Below, piece by piece: positions 35,909 through 48,223 of a stretch of 64,000 bases of DNA. The notes below the pieces were generated by a model. The model made no database searches, was not told the origin of the DNA, and was given only the letters and a program-made list of their open reading frames with translations. A program made the position numbers and the translations under genes. The DNA comes from Acorus gramineus (Eukaryota; Streptophyta; Magnoliopsida; Acorales; Acoraceae), in the NCBI GenBank assembly GCA_030737835.1, contig CM060856.1:13681116-13745115 (forward strand), in the 5' to 3' direction. The number at the start of each line of letters is the position of its first letter. Position 1 is the stretch's first letter.

Positions 35909-38900
35909 ATGAAATCCAAGCATTATTATTGGCTCATCGTTTGCTCTGTTTGGGCACTCTCAAACGTTGTTGATGGGGAGGACTACTTGATCGGGCTTGG
36001 AAGCTACGACATGACCGGCCCAGCCTCCAACGTGAACATGATGGGCTATGCCAACATGGGTCAGGACACCTCCGGCGTCCACTTCCGCCTACGTGCGCGC
36101 GCGTTCATCGTTGCCGAAGGAGTCCAAGGGCCGAGGCTTGCTTTCGTTAACCTCGACGCGGGCATGGCGTCTCAGTTGGTCACGATCAAAGTCCTCGAGA
36201 GGCTTAAATCGAGGCAATAATAATTTACACGAATTTCCTGGCATGATAAATGTTTGATTAACGAGTCTCACAAATGAATTATATAATTGTGGGTGTGATT
36301 TAGATATGGAGACTTGTACAGAGAGAACAACCTAGCGATCAGTGGGACTCACACGCACGCTGGGCCTGGTGGGTACCTTCAGTACGTTGTGTACTCCATA
36401 ACTTCGCTTGGTTTCGTCCACCAATCCTTCGATGCCATTGTGGACGCCATCGAGCAATGCATAGTACAAGCCCACAACAATCTCAAGCCAGGCTCAATTT
36501 TCATCAATAAAGGTGACTAACACTGTAACACGATGAACAGATTCCATTCAATTCACAATACCACTGTGTTAGATCACTCAATTTTTTTCAGCGCTACAGG
36601 AATCCGTTCATAATTGAATTTATAGAGCTTTACATCTTAAATATGTGAAGTGACACATGTTTAATTCACCATTGGGTGTCTGGGGACTAAAAAAAAAAAT
36701 GGGATTACTGGATCCCATCCCCACACGATGTTTATTTTAATAACTAATTGTTAAATTGATTCTACGTTATAAAATCATTATTCAGATGACAAAATCTGAT
36801 GTTTTTTTCAAACTTCGATATTTTGTTTCATATAAAATATATAAAAATATCTACTCGATAGCTTTTTTTTAAAAAAAAAAACAATGTATTTTTTAAAATC
36901 AACTACAAACGGGGCCTAAGCCGTGTGTACAAACAGGAGAAGTGGCGAACGCGGGCATAAACAGGAGCCCGAGCGCGTACTTGCTAAACCCACCCCAAGA
37001 GAGATCCCGTTACGCCAACAACGTCGACAAGGAGATGACGCTCCTCAAATTCGTCGACAGGGACACGGGGAAGAGCGTCGGCTCGTTCAACTGGTTCGCG
37101 ACGCACGGGACCTCCATGAGCAAAAACAACAAGCTCATCAGCGGCGACAACAAGGGCGCGGCCGCCAGACTCTTCGAGGACTGGTTCCGCTCATCAAACG
37201 GCACCGCCAACACCAAGACCCACTCACGGTCTCCCACCACACCATCAATGGTGGCCAAAGCGGGGCGCATCAAAGCGACGGGGGGTCAAACGTGCGATAA
37301 ATCGACGAGCCGGCAATTCAAGGTGAGGAGCACGAGTGCGACCCACTTCGTCGGCGCCTTCTGCCAGTCCAATGTGGGTGACGTAAGCCCTAACGTGCTC
37401 GGTGCGTTCTGTATCGACAGCGGGAAGCCTTGCAACTTCAACCGCTCTTCCTGTCACGGCGATGACCGGCTCTGCGTGGGCCGTGGACCCGGGTACCCGC
37501 TTTTTTTATTTCCCATATTGCCCCTCCGAAATATCGTTTATTAACGTATGTGTTTCGTTTTAGATATCCGGATGAGATACTGAGTACCAAGATTATCGGT
37601 GAGAGACAGTACATCAGAGCCGTCGATCTCTTCAACACCGCCCGCGATGAAATAAACGGAAGGATAGATTACCGCCACGTGTACATCAACTTTACGAACA
37701 TCGAGGTGGATCTCGGAGGGGGAGATCAAACTGTGAAGACGTGTCCGGCGGCGCTCGGGCCGGGGTTCGCCGCCGGCACGACGGACGGGCCGGGCGCGTT
37801 CGGGTTCCAACAGGGTGACACAAAGGTCGGTGTAACTATACAAAGTGATTGCGTTTGTGTAAGTTATGACGCGGAGTTTTTTTTTTTTTTTCAGATAAAC
37901 GAGTTTTGGAAGAGAGTGAGAGACCTACTGAAGAAGCCGAGCAAATCGCAGGAGGCGTGCCAGTTGCCGAAGCCGGTCCTGCTCGATACGGGGGAGATGT
38001 TCGAGCCTTACGCATGGGCGGTAACCTTATTTTTCCGTAGAATACCTTTTGGTTTTATGGTAACTTCCGGTGATGATAATTGTGTCTCTTGTAGCCCGCC
38101 ATTTTACCCATTCAAATACTGAGGATAGGAAAGCTGGTCCTTCTCTCAGTGCCTGGTGGTAAGCCCTTCTCAACTTAAGGGCTGCCCGTTTGAAAAAAGT
38201 GATTCTATATAAAATATTTTGGTAAAATTCAATTTATTAAAAGTGCACACGTTGATGCATGTTTTTGTTTTTTTTAAAAAAAAGTGAAGAATACAAATGT
38301 GTCTCTCAATATCTAAAAAAAAAAAAAAATTAAATTAAAAAGTTTGTTTTAACTTTTAGTCTCATTTGTCAACACCCTAGCTTTTCATAAATTAAAACTA
38401 AAAGTTGTTATCAAATATATTAACTTAAATACATCATCATTATTAGATTTTATTTCTGAACTGTATAACGAAATCTATGTTTCATAAAGCAGTCATCATT
38501 ATTACACCCTCAAAAGGTCTGCATAAAGTATGAAAAACTAAAATCTATTTTTCAAACTGTGTTATCAAACACACCCTGATCAGAACAAAAGATATATTTT
38601 TAAAAAAGCATGAAAAGTTAGATTTTTAATAATTAAATTTTATCCCACAGACGGCGTCAAATTGAGGTGGATATTTTTCCCCTTCAGTTAAATTTATAAA
38701 TTTCTTAGAAAAAAAGAACTCAAGCAGTATGAATTCTTGTAGCTATACTTCAATTCTCTCAATGATTGTCTAGGAAATAATACAAATGTCGCATAATGAT
38801 TGTGCTCGACTCAATGGATAACTTTTTTGACCTTGCTTGACGGTGCCCCAAGAGTGCTGAACGCGCGACCTCTTTATAGGCTGCCTACGTGTCCCTTGGA

Positions 38901-41900
38901 GATCAAGTCACACGTAGTTCCTTTAATTACCCTTGTAACCACCTTGCCACTAAGTGTTTAGTGGGCCTTTTTCCAGGGAATCATCCCCGGTATTTATGCT
39001 CTACGTTGATCCTTGACTACCCACGTTCTGCTGGTAATAGGTCTTAAATACTACATTGGCAGTTATTAGCGTTAGTGGTCTTCTAATTATTTCTTCATCT
39101 TGCTCGGGGTCTCTTGATGTCTCGCCGGTACGCTTCACATCATGCCTTCGAAAAGTAAGGTCGACCGACCAGACCTCATGTCTGGTCATGCCTTAGAATA
39201 CTCACCTTCGAAGAGTAAGGTCGACCGACCAGATCTGATGTCTGGTCGTGCCTTAAATTACTCGCCTTCGAGGAGTAAGGTCGACCGACCAGATCTGATG
39301 TCTGGTCGTGCCTTAAATTACTCGCCTTCGAGGAGTAAGGTCGACCGACCAGACCTCATGTCTGGTCGTACCTTATACTACTCACCTTCGAAGAGTAAGG
39401 TCGACCGACCACACCCGACCACACCTCACTTCTGGTCGTACCTTAGACTACTCGCTCTCCTAGTGCCCAACTAGACACTGGATCTAGTCGTGTAAGTACA
39501 TTTAGGAGAGTCATCATGGCCAAGGATTGGAACTCGGATTTGCGGGTCCCACGATAGGCCCACTTCCGTCCTGGTGTGACACATCACCCCTAATATGACA
39601 CGTGTCGTGATAATGATTTTTATCTCTATAAGTGCAAAAAGGTTGATTTTTAAAAAGCGAAAAAATCCGTTTTTCAGGAATCAATTTTATTTAGGTCACT
39701 TTATTCAAAAACTTATTTTTCACATGTGTTTTTAAACGGACCTTAAAATTGAAATAAACTTTTTAAGCAAGCATGTATTTTAAAAGGGTTAAAAACATCT
39801 AAGTCCATACAAACATGAAAAAACCCATATAAGTCCCTATTAAAATTGGGACGACGTATAAGTCCCTGAAAACTCAAAAAAACCCAATTATCATCCCTGA
39901 GTTAAATTTCCATCCAAAACTTAATGGAATATTCCAATAATATTTTATCACGTATAATTGTGTAGACATTAAAGTCCTTATAAACAGTCATAAAAATAAA
40001 TTAATCCCTACAAAAGACAAAATTGCCCCAAAAAGATTTTTTCATTAAATTGTATACACATTGTAGTCCTTATAAACAACCATAAAGACAAATTAGTCAT
40101 TGCAAAAGATAAAATTACCCATGAAAGACTTTTACATTTAATTGAATAGACATTACAGTTCTTATAAACAACCATAAAGATAAATTAGTCCCTGTAAAAG
40201 ATAAAATTACCCATGAAAGACTTTTACATTTAATTGAATAGACATTACAGTTCTTATAAACAACCATAAAGACAAATAATATAATTTTTTATTTATTTGT
40301 TCATCTTCTATCTATCACTCACACTCCACTTGAAAATCTCAATTTGGATGTAAAAAAATATTTTAACCAGTAGAATGCATTCTTTTGACCATTTTGTTTT
40401 CAGGGATGTAAAAAAAGTGACATGGGTTTATTAAAATTCTCTCTGTTAGGAGTGTAAATAAACAAATTTTGTGAAAAATCATGTATAGGTATTAGGAATG
40501 TAAATAAACAAATTTTGTGAAAAATCATGTATAGGTATTACAAAGCAAGAAAAAACTTTAAAGAAAAGAGCATTATTCATTATTTGTTCAGGTGAAGTGT
40601 GAGCGATAGGATAAAAGATGAAAAAAAAATTATATTATTTGTCTTTATAATTGTTTATAAGGACTGCAATATCTACACAATTAAATGTAAAAATCCTTCA
40701 GGAGCATTTTTGTCTTTTACATGGACCAATTTGTCTTTACGATTGTTTATAACGACTGCAATATCTATCTAATTAAATGTAAAAATCTTTCAGGTGCAAT
40801 TTTATCTTTTGCGGGGATTAATTTGTCTTTATGATTATTTATAAGGACTGCAATGTGTACACAATTTAATGTAAAAGTCTTTCAGGGGCAATTTGTCTTT
40901 TGCAGGGACTAATTTGTCTTTATGACTGTTTATAAGGACTTCAATGTCTACACTACTATATGTGATGGAGTATTCTCTTAAGTTTGGATGAAAATTTAAC
41001 AGAGGGATGATAATTGGGTTTTTCTGAATTTTCAGGAACTTGTATGTCTGTCCCAATTTTAATAGGGATTTATATGGATTTTCTATTGTCTGTAGGACTT
41101 AGATGTCTTTGATCCATTTTAAAAACCATTAGAAAAGGCGATTAACTTTTTGGATCGCTACAAAGGTAAGTCCACCACCCGAACGACCCCTAGACTGTTA
41201 ATTAACAGGATTGTGATAGTTTAACTGATCCTTTGATCAATGCAGAGTTCACGACAATGGCAGGGAGGAGGCTAAGAGAGGCAGTGAAGGAGACGCTGAT
41301 AGCCAATGGGAACAGAGAATTCGACGACGACACCCACGTCGTGATTGCAGGGCTCTCGAACACCTACTCCCAATATATCACCACTTTCGAAGAGTACCAA
41401 CAACAACGATACGAGGTTAATTACAATCCCAAATTCCTTAACCGGGTGCATTTGATCTTGTTTAGATGAAATTCATGAAGAGATTATGTTACAGGCCGCA
41501 TCTACATTGTATGGACCACACACACTATCGGCCTACATCCAAGAATTCAAGAAACTAGCGACATCCATGGCCAAGGGAGAGAAACCAATAAACAACGGCC
41601 TGTCACCGCCCGATCTCTCATCGCATCTCATCAGCCTCTTATCACCCCCTTCGGGCGATACGACACCGCCCGGCGTCAAATTCGGTGACGTCAAGACGGA
41701 CGTGGCGGTCCCCAGCAGAGGCTGGTTCCGCGGAGGAGAGAAAGCGAGCGCCACGTTTTGGAGCGCCGCCCCGCGGAACGACCTGTTGACGGAGGGAACG
41801 TTCGCGTCAGTGGAGATGCTCATGGAGGACCGTTGGATGCCGGTCTATGACGATGATGATTTGTGTCTGTTTTTCAAATGGACGGCTTTGAATGCTAGCT

Positions 41901-42055
41901 TGAGCAGTTATGCCAGGATCGAGTGGGAGATACCGGAGGAGGCCGTGCCTGGTGTGTACAGGCTGAGGCATTTTGGGGCGTGGATGATACCGCGGTCTAC
42001 GAATGTTGTTAAATATTTCACTGGGACTTCTGGCGGATTCGAGGTCTCTCAGTAA
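35909..42055 (+). CDS. NCER: Neutral ceramidase
   Basis: Eight exons (35909-36213, 36304-36512, 36937-37492, 37564-37825, 37895-38020, 38095-38158, 41246-41415, 41495-42055) give 750 residues, the usual plant length. The enzyme hydrolyses ceramide to sphingoid base and fatty acid. A signal peptide (ending near residue 22) precedes YLIGLGSYDMTGPA. The zinc-site region GTHTHAGPGGYLQY is near residue 116, NWFATHGTSMS near 223 and the catalytic-Ser hexapeptide GDVSPN at 319-324. TTDGPGAF, LLDTGEM, EFTTMAGRR and YGPHTLSAYIQEFKKL follow. Intron 1 starts GC instead of GT. Intron 6 is 3.1 kb and holds two transposon remnants. Residues 260-310 are shorter and less conserved than in other plants, and the usual Cys of NCGDVSPN is Val. 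Confidence 0.93.
38641..39600 (-). mobile_element. LTR retrotransposon remnant: one LTR plus primer-binding site
   Basis: Read on the minus strand, the LTR runs from TGTCATATTAGGGG at 39600 to CCACCTCA at 38663. A TATA box (CCTATAAAGA, 38871-38880) lies between U3 and R. It is followed directly by TTTGACGCCGTCTGTGGGA (from about 38662 down), resembling the primer-binding sites beginning TGGCGCCGTCTGTGGG in many plant LTR elements. The internal region is lost right after the primer site. Boundaries rest on TG...CA ends and context; a target duplication cannot be checked because the element is truncated. It lies in ceramidase intron 6, antisense to the gene. Confidence 0.6.
39143..39445. repeat. 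60-bp minisatellite of hairpin units in the LTR U3
   Basis: Five tandem units with an exact 60-base period share CCTTCGAAGAGTAAGG and TCGACCGACC. Each unit contains CGACCAGAC, a 5-base loop and GTCTGGTCG, an inverted repeat able to form a 9-bp stem; one arm is GAT instead of GAC in units 2 and 3. The last unit is diverged by a small insertion. An open plus-strand frame crosses it only because the period is a multiple of three. Confidence 0.85.
39786..41115. mobile_element. Foldback Mutator-like element, copy 2 (1330 bp) in ceramidase intron 6
   Basis: Left end GGGTTAAAAACATCTAAGTC and right end GACTTAGATGTCTTTGATCC are inverted repeats, and each arm extends more than 450 bases. Flanks carry ATTTTAAAA at 39777-39785 and 41116-41124, an exact 9-bp target duplication typical of Mutator-like elements. 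The arms are homologous to copy 1 at 1197-2153. The centre (about 40285-40630) is longer and contains a local duplication of about 75 bases. No transposase is encoded. Confidence 0.85.
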
Positions 42056-43211
42056 AGAACAACTGAATGTTACGTATGTGGCAGTGAAAATAATATTGAA
42101 AACGAAAGTCATAGATTATGATTAATCTAGCTCTCGACGGATGTCCAAACAGGGTCAGGAGCAAATCGGTTTGGTTCATATTAAATTATAAAACCAACCC
42201 AGACAGTCAAAAGTCAGGAGTAATGATAAAAAATATAAATATATAAAAAATTCTTTGATCACTAAAATAAAATTGTTTGAGATAAACAAGAAAAATAAAA
42301 AATAAAAAGGAACTTTTTTCCATCTTAATATCATCCCCAAGACAATTTTCATTTTTAATTTTTTTTCCCCTTTTTTATTAGAAAAAAAGTTCCTGAACTG
42401 AGACGACATTAGCATTGACCCGGTCATATAGTCATATTATGTATTCCCCGCGATTACACAAGCTTCCCCCAGTTGAACAAATTTTCGCGAATAGTGATTT
42501 TGCCACTTTGAATAGTCATAGCTGTTTCAATTATATTACATTTGTAGCTGTTTCAATCAAATTGCCCAATCATTTTCCACTGCAAACATTAGAAAAAGTT
42601 GGCTTTTTAATTTTTCCTTTTGTGACACTCAAGTAATTTTTTTCCAGTTTCAAATACAATTTTGTATATATCATTTACTCACTTAATTGATTTACATATC
42701 TTCTTGAAATTTTTTTTATGTTTTTTATAAATAAATTAATCAATTCATTTTAATATATATTTTAGTTTTTATAAAAATATATATGAGTTTTTTTTTTTAA
42801 AAAAAATTGTTATCTACATTTTAAACAGTGAAATAGACTGTACGTATGTGACATTGCATACATTACAAGTTACACCTAATCCGCGGGGAGCCGATCATCT
42901 CTTTATGTCGTCACGGGTTCCGAGTGAGAATGACTTCTAGAGGTCAAGGACATTATCATAACTGACACACTTCTCTGAATAGCCTGAATCAAAACCTGTA
43001 TAAAGCTTGTTCGGGGCCAATCAAAACCTCGAAACTACATGGTCCCTTCCTATGAAACCCATGTGCACGACGACCCCACCCACAATCCTTACAAACAATC
43101 TCCTCACAAGTCAATCATGCTCGTATAGTCAGTCTACTTTCAATGAAAAAATCACCTTTTTTTTTATTATTATTCACAAAACTCATCCAAATTAAAAACC
43201 ACCCTTACTAT
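42056..43211. other. Convergent 3' flanks of ceramidase and LEA_2 gene
   Basis: AT-rich DNA between two genes that end towards each other. No gene seen. Confidence 0.5.
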
Positions 43212-44503
43212 TCAGTCATGGTAAGTGCAAGAGTCCTCCTTCAGATCAGAAGACTCACCGAGTCGGTTCTTTTTGAGGACGACCAAACACTGAACCCTGC
43301 GATAGAACTTGGGCTTAACAAGCATTCCGAGCACGTAAGCCCTGGACCTCACCACGAACGTCAGATTGAATGGAACACTGTTCGGCTCCTCTCCCTTCCG
43401 CGTCAGACTAGCACCCCCTCCGTACACGGGCATCTCTTTCGCGCCAATCTTGACCGTCACAAGTCTCTCGCTCTTCCGCGACTGGTAGAACTTCTCCATC
43501 TACACTAACCGAGGATGTTTTCGTTAATTTTTAACCATTTTTGAGTGAGATGGGCCGGCCCAGTTTTGACCCGGTCCGGGTGAAAGGTTTGTTGTGCTTA
43601 CGTAACCGGAGGCGATCGGGAGGTCGTAGAAGCAGAGGGAGAGAGGAGTGGAGGTGACGTGGACGCCGAAGAAGGTGGCGGGGTTTCGGAACGTCATCTT
43701 GACCGTCGAATTGATGGATATCATCAGCGATGGTACCCCTGTCCTGTCCGTCCCGGGTTGGATGTTGTAGTTCTCGAATACCACGCTCTGCGCAGACACA
43801 TAAAAAAAAAAAAACAGAGGGTGTTTATGTTCCATTAAAAAAAAAACAAGCATTGTTACGCCTAATTTTTTTTTTTACTCTTCAAACATAATCGCATATA
43901 TTTGTTGATATTATTGGATTATATATCTTATTAATTTTTTTATATTTATTTAATATGAGTACAATTTATAAAAATATATATTTTTATGAAAATAAAATTT
44001 GTGATAATTATTATATTTATTTAAAAATGCCGAATAAAACATTTCAAAAAAAATCAAAAGAAGAAGACCTTCACGCGGATATTGGGTTTGAAAGCACGGC
44101 CAGCCCCGAAAAGAATGAGAGAGAAGAGCATTAAAAGCACAAAGAACATAATCACGAAGCACCAGCCGTAGAAGGCGCGCTTCGACATCCCGCTGCCACC
44201 TTCATCATTATCGTCGTCGTCGTCGTCGTCCCTCTCCTCTTCGTCATCCATTCCCAGGCGCATCTTCCTCCACCCGCCACGGCCGATGGGGTACTTGATG
44301 GAGGCAGAGAACCGCGAGGCGGATGATGAGTCCCTGGAGTGGTGGTGGTGGAAGTAAGGCGGCGGAGATCCGGCGGGGCTTGACAGGTACGAGAAGATCC
44401 TCTCCGCCGAGTCGAAGGGGGAGGGGCTGTCGACGTAGTAGAGCGGACAGGGAGGTGACGAGGCGGCCAGGCTCGTCACCTCCGATTCTGATTTGGTGTG
44501 CAT
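43212..44503 (-). CDS. LEA_2 / NDR1-HIN1-like membrane protein
   Basis: Three exons on the minus strand, 44503-44069, 43787-43602 and 43499-43212, join in phase 0 to 302 residues. The start MHTKSESEVTSLAASSPP and a Ser/Pro-rich segment with PLYYVDSPSP are conserved in a plant subgroup typified by Arabidopsis At5g42860 and At1g45688. An Asp/Glu tract (residues ~86-105) precedes one membrane helix (FYGWCFVIMFFVLLMLFSLILFGAG, split here only for description). A LEA_2 beta domain follows with TFFGVHVTSTPLSLCF, KFYQSRKSERLVTVKI and FVVRSRAYVLGMLVKPKFYR. Family members are single-pass proteins with an extracytosolic LEA_2 domain, linked to stress and wall-membrane contact. The exact role is unknown. 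Confidence 0.88.
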
Positions 44504-44908
44504 CGTTTTCGATTGGAGAGAGTTTGGTTTGAAATTTTGAAGGGTTTTGGGAATTTAATTTTGGGTTTGCTTGTTTTGGGGGGGTTTGGGTTTACAGTGG
44601 GGAAGTTTGTGAGGGTTTGCCTGATTTGGAGGGATTTGGTGTTCGGAGAAAGTGAGTGACAACGAGTGATGACTCGGATCAGATTTGGTATTTTGGGTTT
44701 CACTTCCGGGATTGATGGTTTTTATCGTGATTCGTGCTGAAAAAGCGCGGTTTCCGTTTCTTGACCGCCTCATTAACTCATTTTGACGATGGTTTTAAAT
44801 GAAATTTTTAATGTTATGAAATACGCAGGTATTAAATTAGATATAATTAAGTTAATTAATTAATATATACTGTGAAATTAGAAATTAATGAACTTGGGAT
44901 TGCATAGA

Positions 44909-45326
44909 TAGGGCTAGTAAATGAATCAAGCCGCTCAGGCTCGGTTTGGTTTGAGTTCGTTTAGACTCGTTCAATTAGACAAATGAGCGAGCTTAAACAA
45001 TTTTTAAAGCTCGGTTAGGCTCGAGACCTGGATCGAGCTTCATTTTGTGTTCAAACTCGTTTGTGTTATAAAAACCTTGTAAAATTAGAACATTAAATCA
45101 ATATAAAGTTATGCTCGTTTAAGTTCATGAACTTAGCTCATTTAGACTAAAATTTTGTTTACAACCCCCTAAAAACACTAAAATAAAGAAGAATGCGAAG
45201 CTCGTTGAAGCTCATGAGCTCGGCTCAGCTCGGCTCGCTCGTTTATAAATGAGCCGAGCTTTGACATAAACGAGTCGAGCTTGAATATATCAAAGCTCAA
45301 CTCATTCGGCTCGCTTATCACCCCTA
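44909..45326. mobile_element. Non-autonomous hAT element (418 bp)
   Basis: The ends TAGGGCTAGTAAATGA and TCGCTTATCACCCCTA form imperfect terminal inverted repeats. Both sides carry the exact 8-base duplication TGCATAGA (44901-44908 and 45327-45334), the hallmark of hAT transposition. The interior is rich in GCTCG/CGAGC motifs in both orientations. No transposase is encoded. Confidence 0.8.
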
Positions 45327-45334
45327 TGCATAGA

Positions 45335-47560
45335 CTACGTATGATGCTATATAACATAATATGATATATTCGAGGTGGATTAGAGGGGAAATACCCAAAT
45401 GGTCACTGGGTTTAAAACGAGGTTAACCCCGGATTATTTTGGAATAAATTATTATATGGGGTAGCTTCTTCAAATAAATTAGAAAAAAAACTTAACGAAG
45501 ACTTGTATATTGTGAGTAAAGACTCCATTACATCCACAGTTTAGTGGTTGACAAGAGGATAAAGGCGGCGGAGCCACATGGGGCTCACCGCCACTCATAT
45601 TTTAGGACTAGTTCATATACTTTAGGTTAATTGTGATAAAATGATAGAAGTTTAATTAAGTTAAGATAGGTTGATGGTTATTTTTAATTGTTGAATGTAT
45701 TGTGTAGCATTGATATTTATGAATGTGGTGCACATAGTTTTATTTTATTTTTTTTAGTTGTCACTTAATCGTGGATAGTTTACTCGGTTGTGAAATAGTT
45801 ATTAGCGCTATTACAACAGTCATCATTACAATATTATCATATCCGCAGTCACATATAGTTCGATAGTTGTTCAATGAGATATATGCCTCTATCTCACTAA
45901 AAAATTTTCACATATTTTTTTTTTTTTAAATGAATCAATACAATTCGATGATGTACGTATTTAAATTTTTTATGAGAATATATATCTCATCACATAATGT
46001 ATACTATTTTTTGTCTTATCTATTTGTACTATCAATCTCTCCCCCCTCATTGAAACTGCAAATGAAACTCTTATATTATCTGTTTTTTATTTCTTTAATA
46101 GTTTTAAAAGATATAATTAAACTTTTTTTTTGTTGTTTGTGTTGTTTGACCACGTTTGTGTTTAATGAAAATTTATATTTGGTAGAAAAATTTATCATAT
46201 GATTATTGTTAGCTAAGAAAAAAAATTTAAAATTATGATTCAATTTTGTTCCCACTAAAACAAATTCCTAACTCCAGCACTGCAAAAGGGATACAATAAA
46301 AGATGGAAACTTAGAGAAATTATTTTCCCTCACATTCCATTATAAGCATAATGAACATATAAACTGGGTAACAGAAAAATGATTTCTTTTTATCAATTTT
46401 CCTTTCACACAATTTTTCTCATTTTACTATTTTTTCTCTTCAAAATTGCGTAGAAACACACTCTTAAGAGTTAAAATAAAAAAACTAATCAGGCTCTGTG
46501 AAGAATTTGAGAAACGTCAAGGTGACTTCAACTCACAATTAAGGAATAACAAATAAAATAAAAAAGTTACAACTAAGGAGTGACAATCAAATATATCCCC
46601 TTGATTAACGAAAACAAATGACTGCCGTTGGTTTTTAGAATATATGTTGTGCTAGTTGGTTCTGATTTCCGATAAATGATGGCATTTTTATTTTTGTTTT
46701 GACAAAAACAAATGACTGCCGTTGGTTTTTAGAATATGTTATGCCAGTTTGTTCTGATAATATTCCATAAACCGTGGATTTTTTTATTTTTTTGAATTTG
46801 GTTGCATTTTCGAGAGTGATAAATTGGAATGCATAGAACCTGTGCACGAACTCTTCCAATCGGTTCTATAATTATATATCGAGCTTCATTAAAAGGTTAC
46901 CTGTATATCTCTTTTAAATCTTTTGAAAATTAAAAAAAGTCATATAAAATCAATAGATCCCCTATTTATTTTTTTATTTTATTAAAAAATATTGTCTCTA
47001 TCGTTTATTAGAATTACCTACAACTACCAACTTTTTTATGCATATTGCTGCAAACAATTTGCTTTGGGTACTCTTCAGATGGAATATGTCCACAAAAAAT
47101 TATTTTAGTGATACATTTCAATGAATTGAGTATATTCTACTTTAGCTAAAGAAGAATGCATCTCACTAGGAAAGCTTGTAACAATTTTAATATTAATTAG
47201 ATATAAAATATTTGAAAAAGAGAATTTGTATGAAAAAAGCATATTAGTTTTCACCGTACATATTTATTAAAAGAATCATAAATGTTCCAAACATTAAAAT
47301 ATAGTGTATTAAATATAATTACAGTGAAATAATAAGATGCAGTCACTATACCCCTTTCTTTAGATGCGGTCACCCTTTCATTACCATCAGATGAGATAAA
47401 ATTTTAATTAGATGGTTAAAATAATCAACCCATAAAAATTACATATCACATGAACCAGTCATCCCTCTTTTTTCTCCACATGATCTCCTCTTTTTTCTCT
47501 TGTGGTTTTTTTATGAACCATTTTCTTACCATCCGATGCAACCTAATTGTATGGTGATTA
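45335..47560. other. Intergenic, AT-rich, no gene seen
   Basis: Holds a direct repeat at 46611-46763. An open frame at 45930-46202 is Phe/Leu-rich from AT-rich DNA with no recognisable domain. No RNA gene was found. Confidence 0.5.
46611..46763. repeat. Direct repeat, two ~60-bp copies 94 bp apart
   Basis: AAAACAAATGACTGCCGTTG and the following ~40 bases occur at 46611-46670 and 46705-46763 with a few differences. Confidence 0.75.
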
Positions 47561-47639
47561 TAAGGTAACCAAGAGGAGGTATGGTGCCCGCACCATATGC
47601 ACCATACCACCTCTCTAGAATTATAAACAAGTCTCTAAA

Positions 47640-47830
47640 CAAAGTTTTTTTTTTGTTTTTTGTAGCAAGACCCAGGAGGGGGCAAGTACTATACAACAAT
47701 TGGACACAAAGCCCATAAACCAACATAAACTACTCCACAAAGGGAGTTAGTCCGGATCGAACCCAGGTCATCCAGATGGGACGGGTGCAACTCATCCACC
47801 CCACCAGCGAGGGGATGTACTTTTGAACAA
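47640..47830 (-). mobile_element. tRNA-derived SINE-like element
   Basis: On the minus strand a head with CTCGCTGGTGGGG (A-box-like) and GGGTTCGATCC (a good Pol III B box) is spaced about as in a tRNA. A body of ~110 bases follows, then an A-rich tail (T-run at about 47647-47660). No tRNA cloverleaf can be drawn, so a SINE is more likely than a tRNA gene. Confidence 0.5.
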
Positions 47831-48223
47831 GGTTGTTGTTGCAACATGCCTTGACAATGAACAAAAACATTTTTTTCTGAGAAAATCTTTTATATATACT
47901 TTTCTTCCATGATAACTAATTCATTAGGGATTAAAATTTTAATGATAAGTTGTCAGAATGATAAAAATTTCATCAGTTTTATTATTATTCATATTTGTCA
48001 AAATTGAGACAAAAAATGAGAATAAATGTTATTCCAGCATTTAGTTGGAATAAATTTTTTATTTCTTTCAAAATCAGGGCAATAACTATCTGTATTTTTT
48101 ATCTTGATTATTTTTTATATGTATCAAACGAGATAAATTGTCATCCTTCACTTATAATCCCCACAGTTATCCCCTTACCTAACCACTTATCCCCTTGTTA
48201 AATCAACTCTAAATGATTCTTTA

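Noticed and set aside
39142..39474. 110-codon frame with repeated SKSKVDRPDLMSG-type units
   Set aside because: It is a translation of the 60-bp minisatellite, which stays open because 60 is a multiple of three. It lies in an antisense LTR within an intron.
45930..46202. 90-codon hydrophobic frame
   Set aside because: AT-rich DNA yields Phe/Leu/Ile/Tyr runs by chance; there is no domain, signal or conserved motif.
47740..47830. Possible tRNA gene because of a strong B box
   Set aside because: No cloverleaf or acceptor stem can be drawn, and an A-rich tail follows at SINE-like distance.
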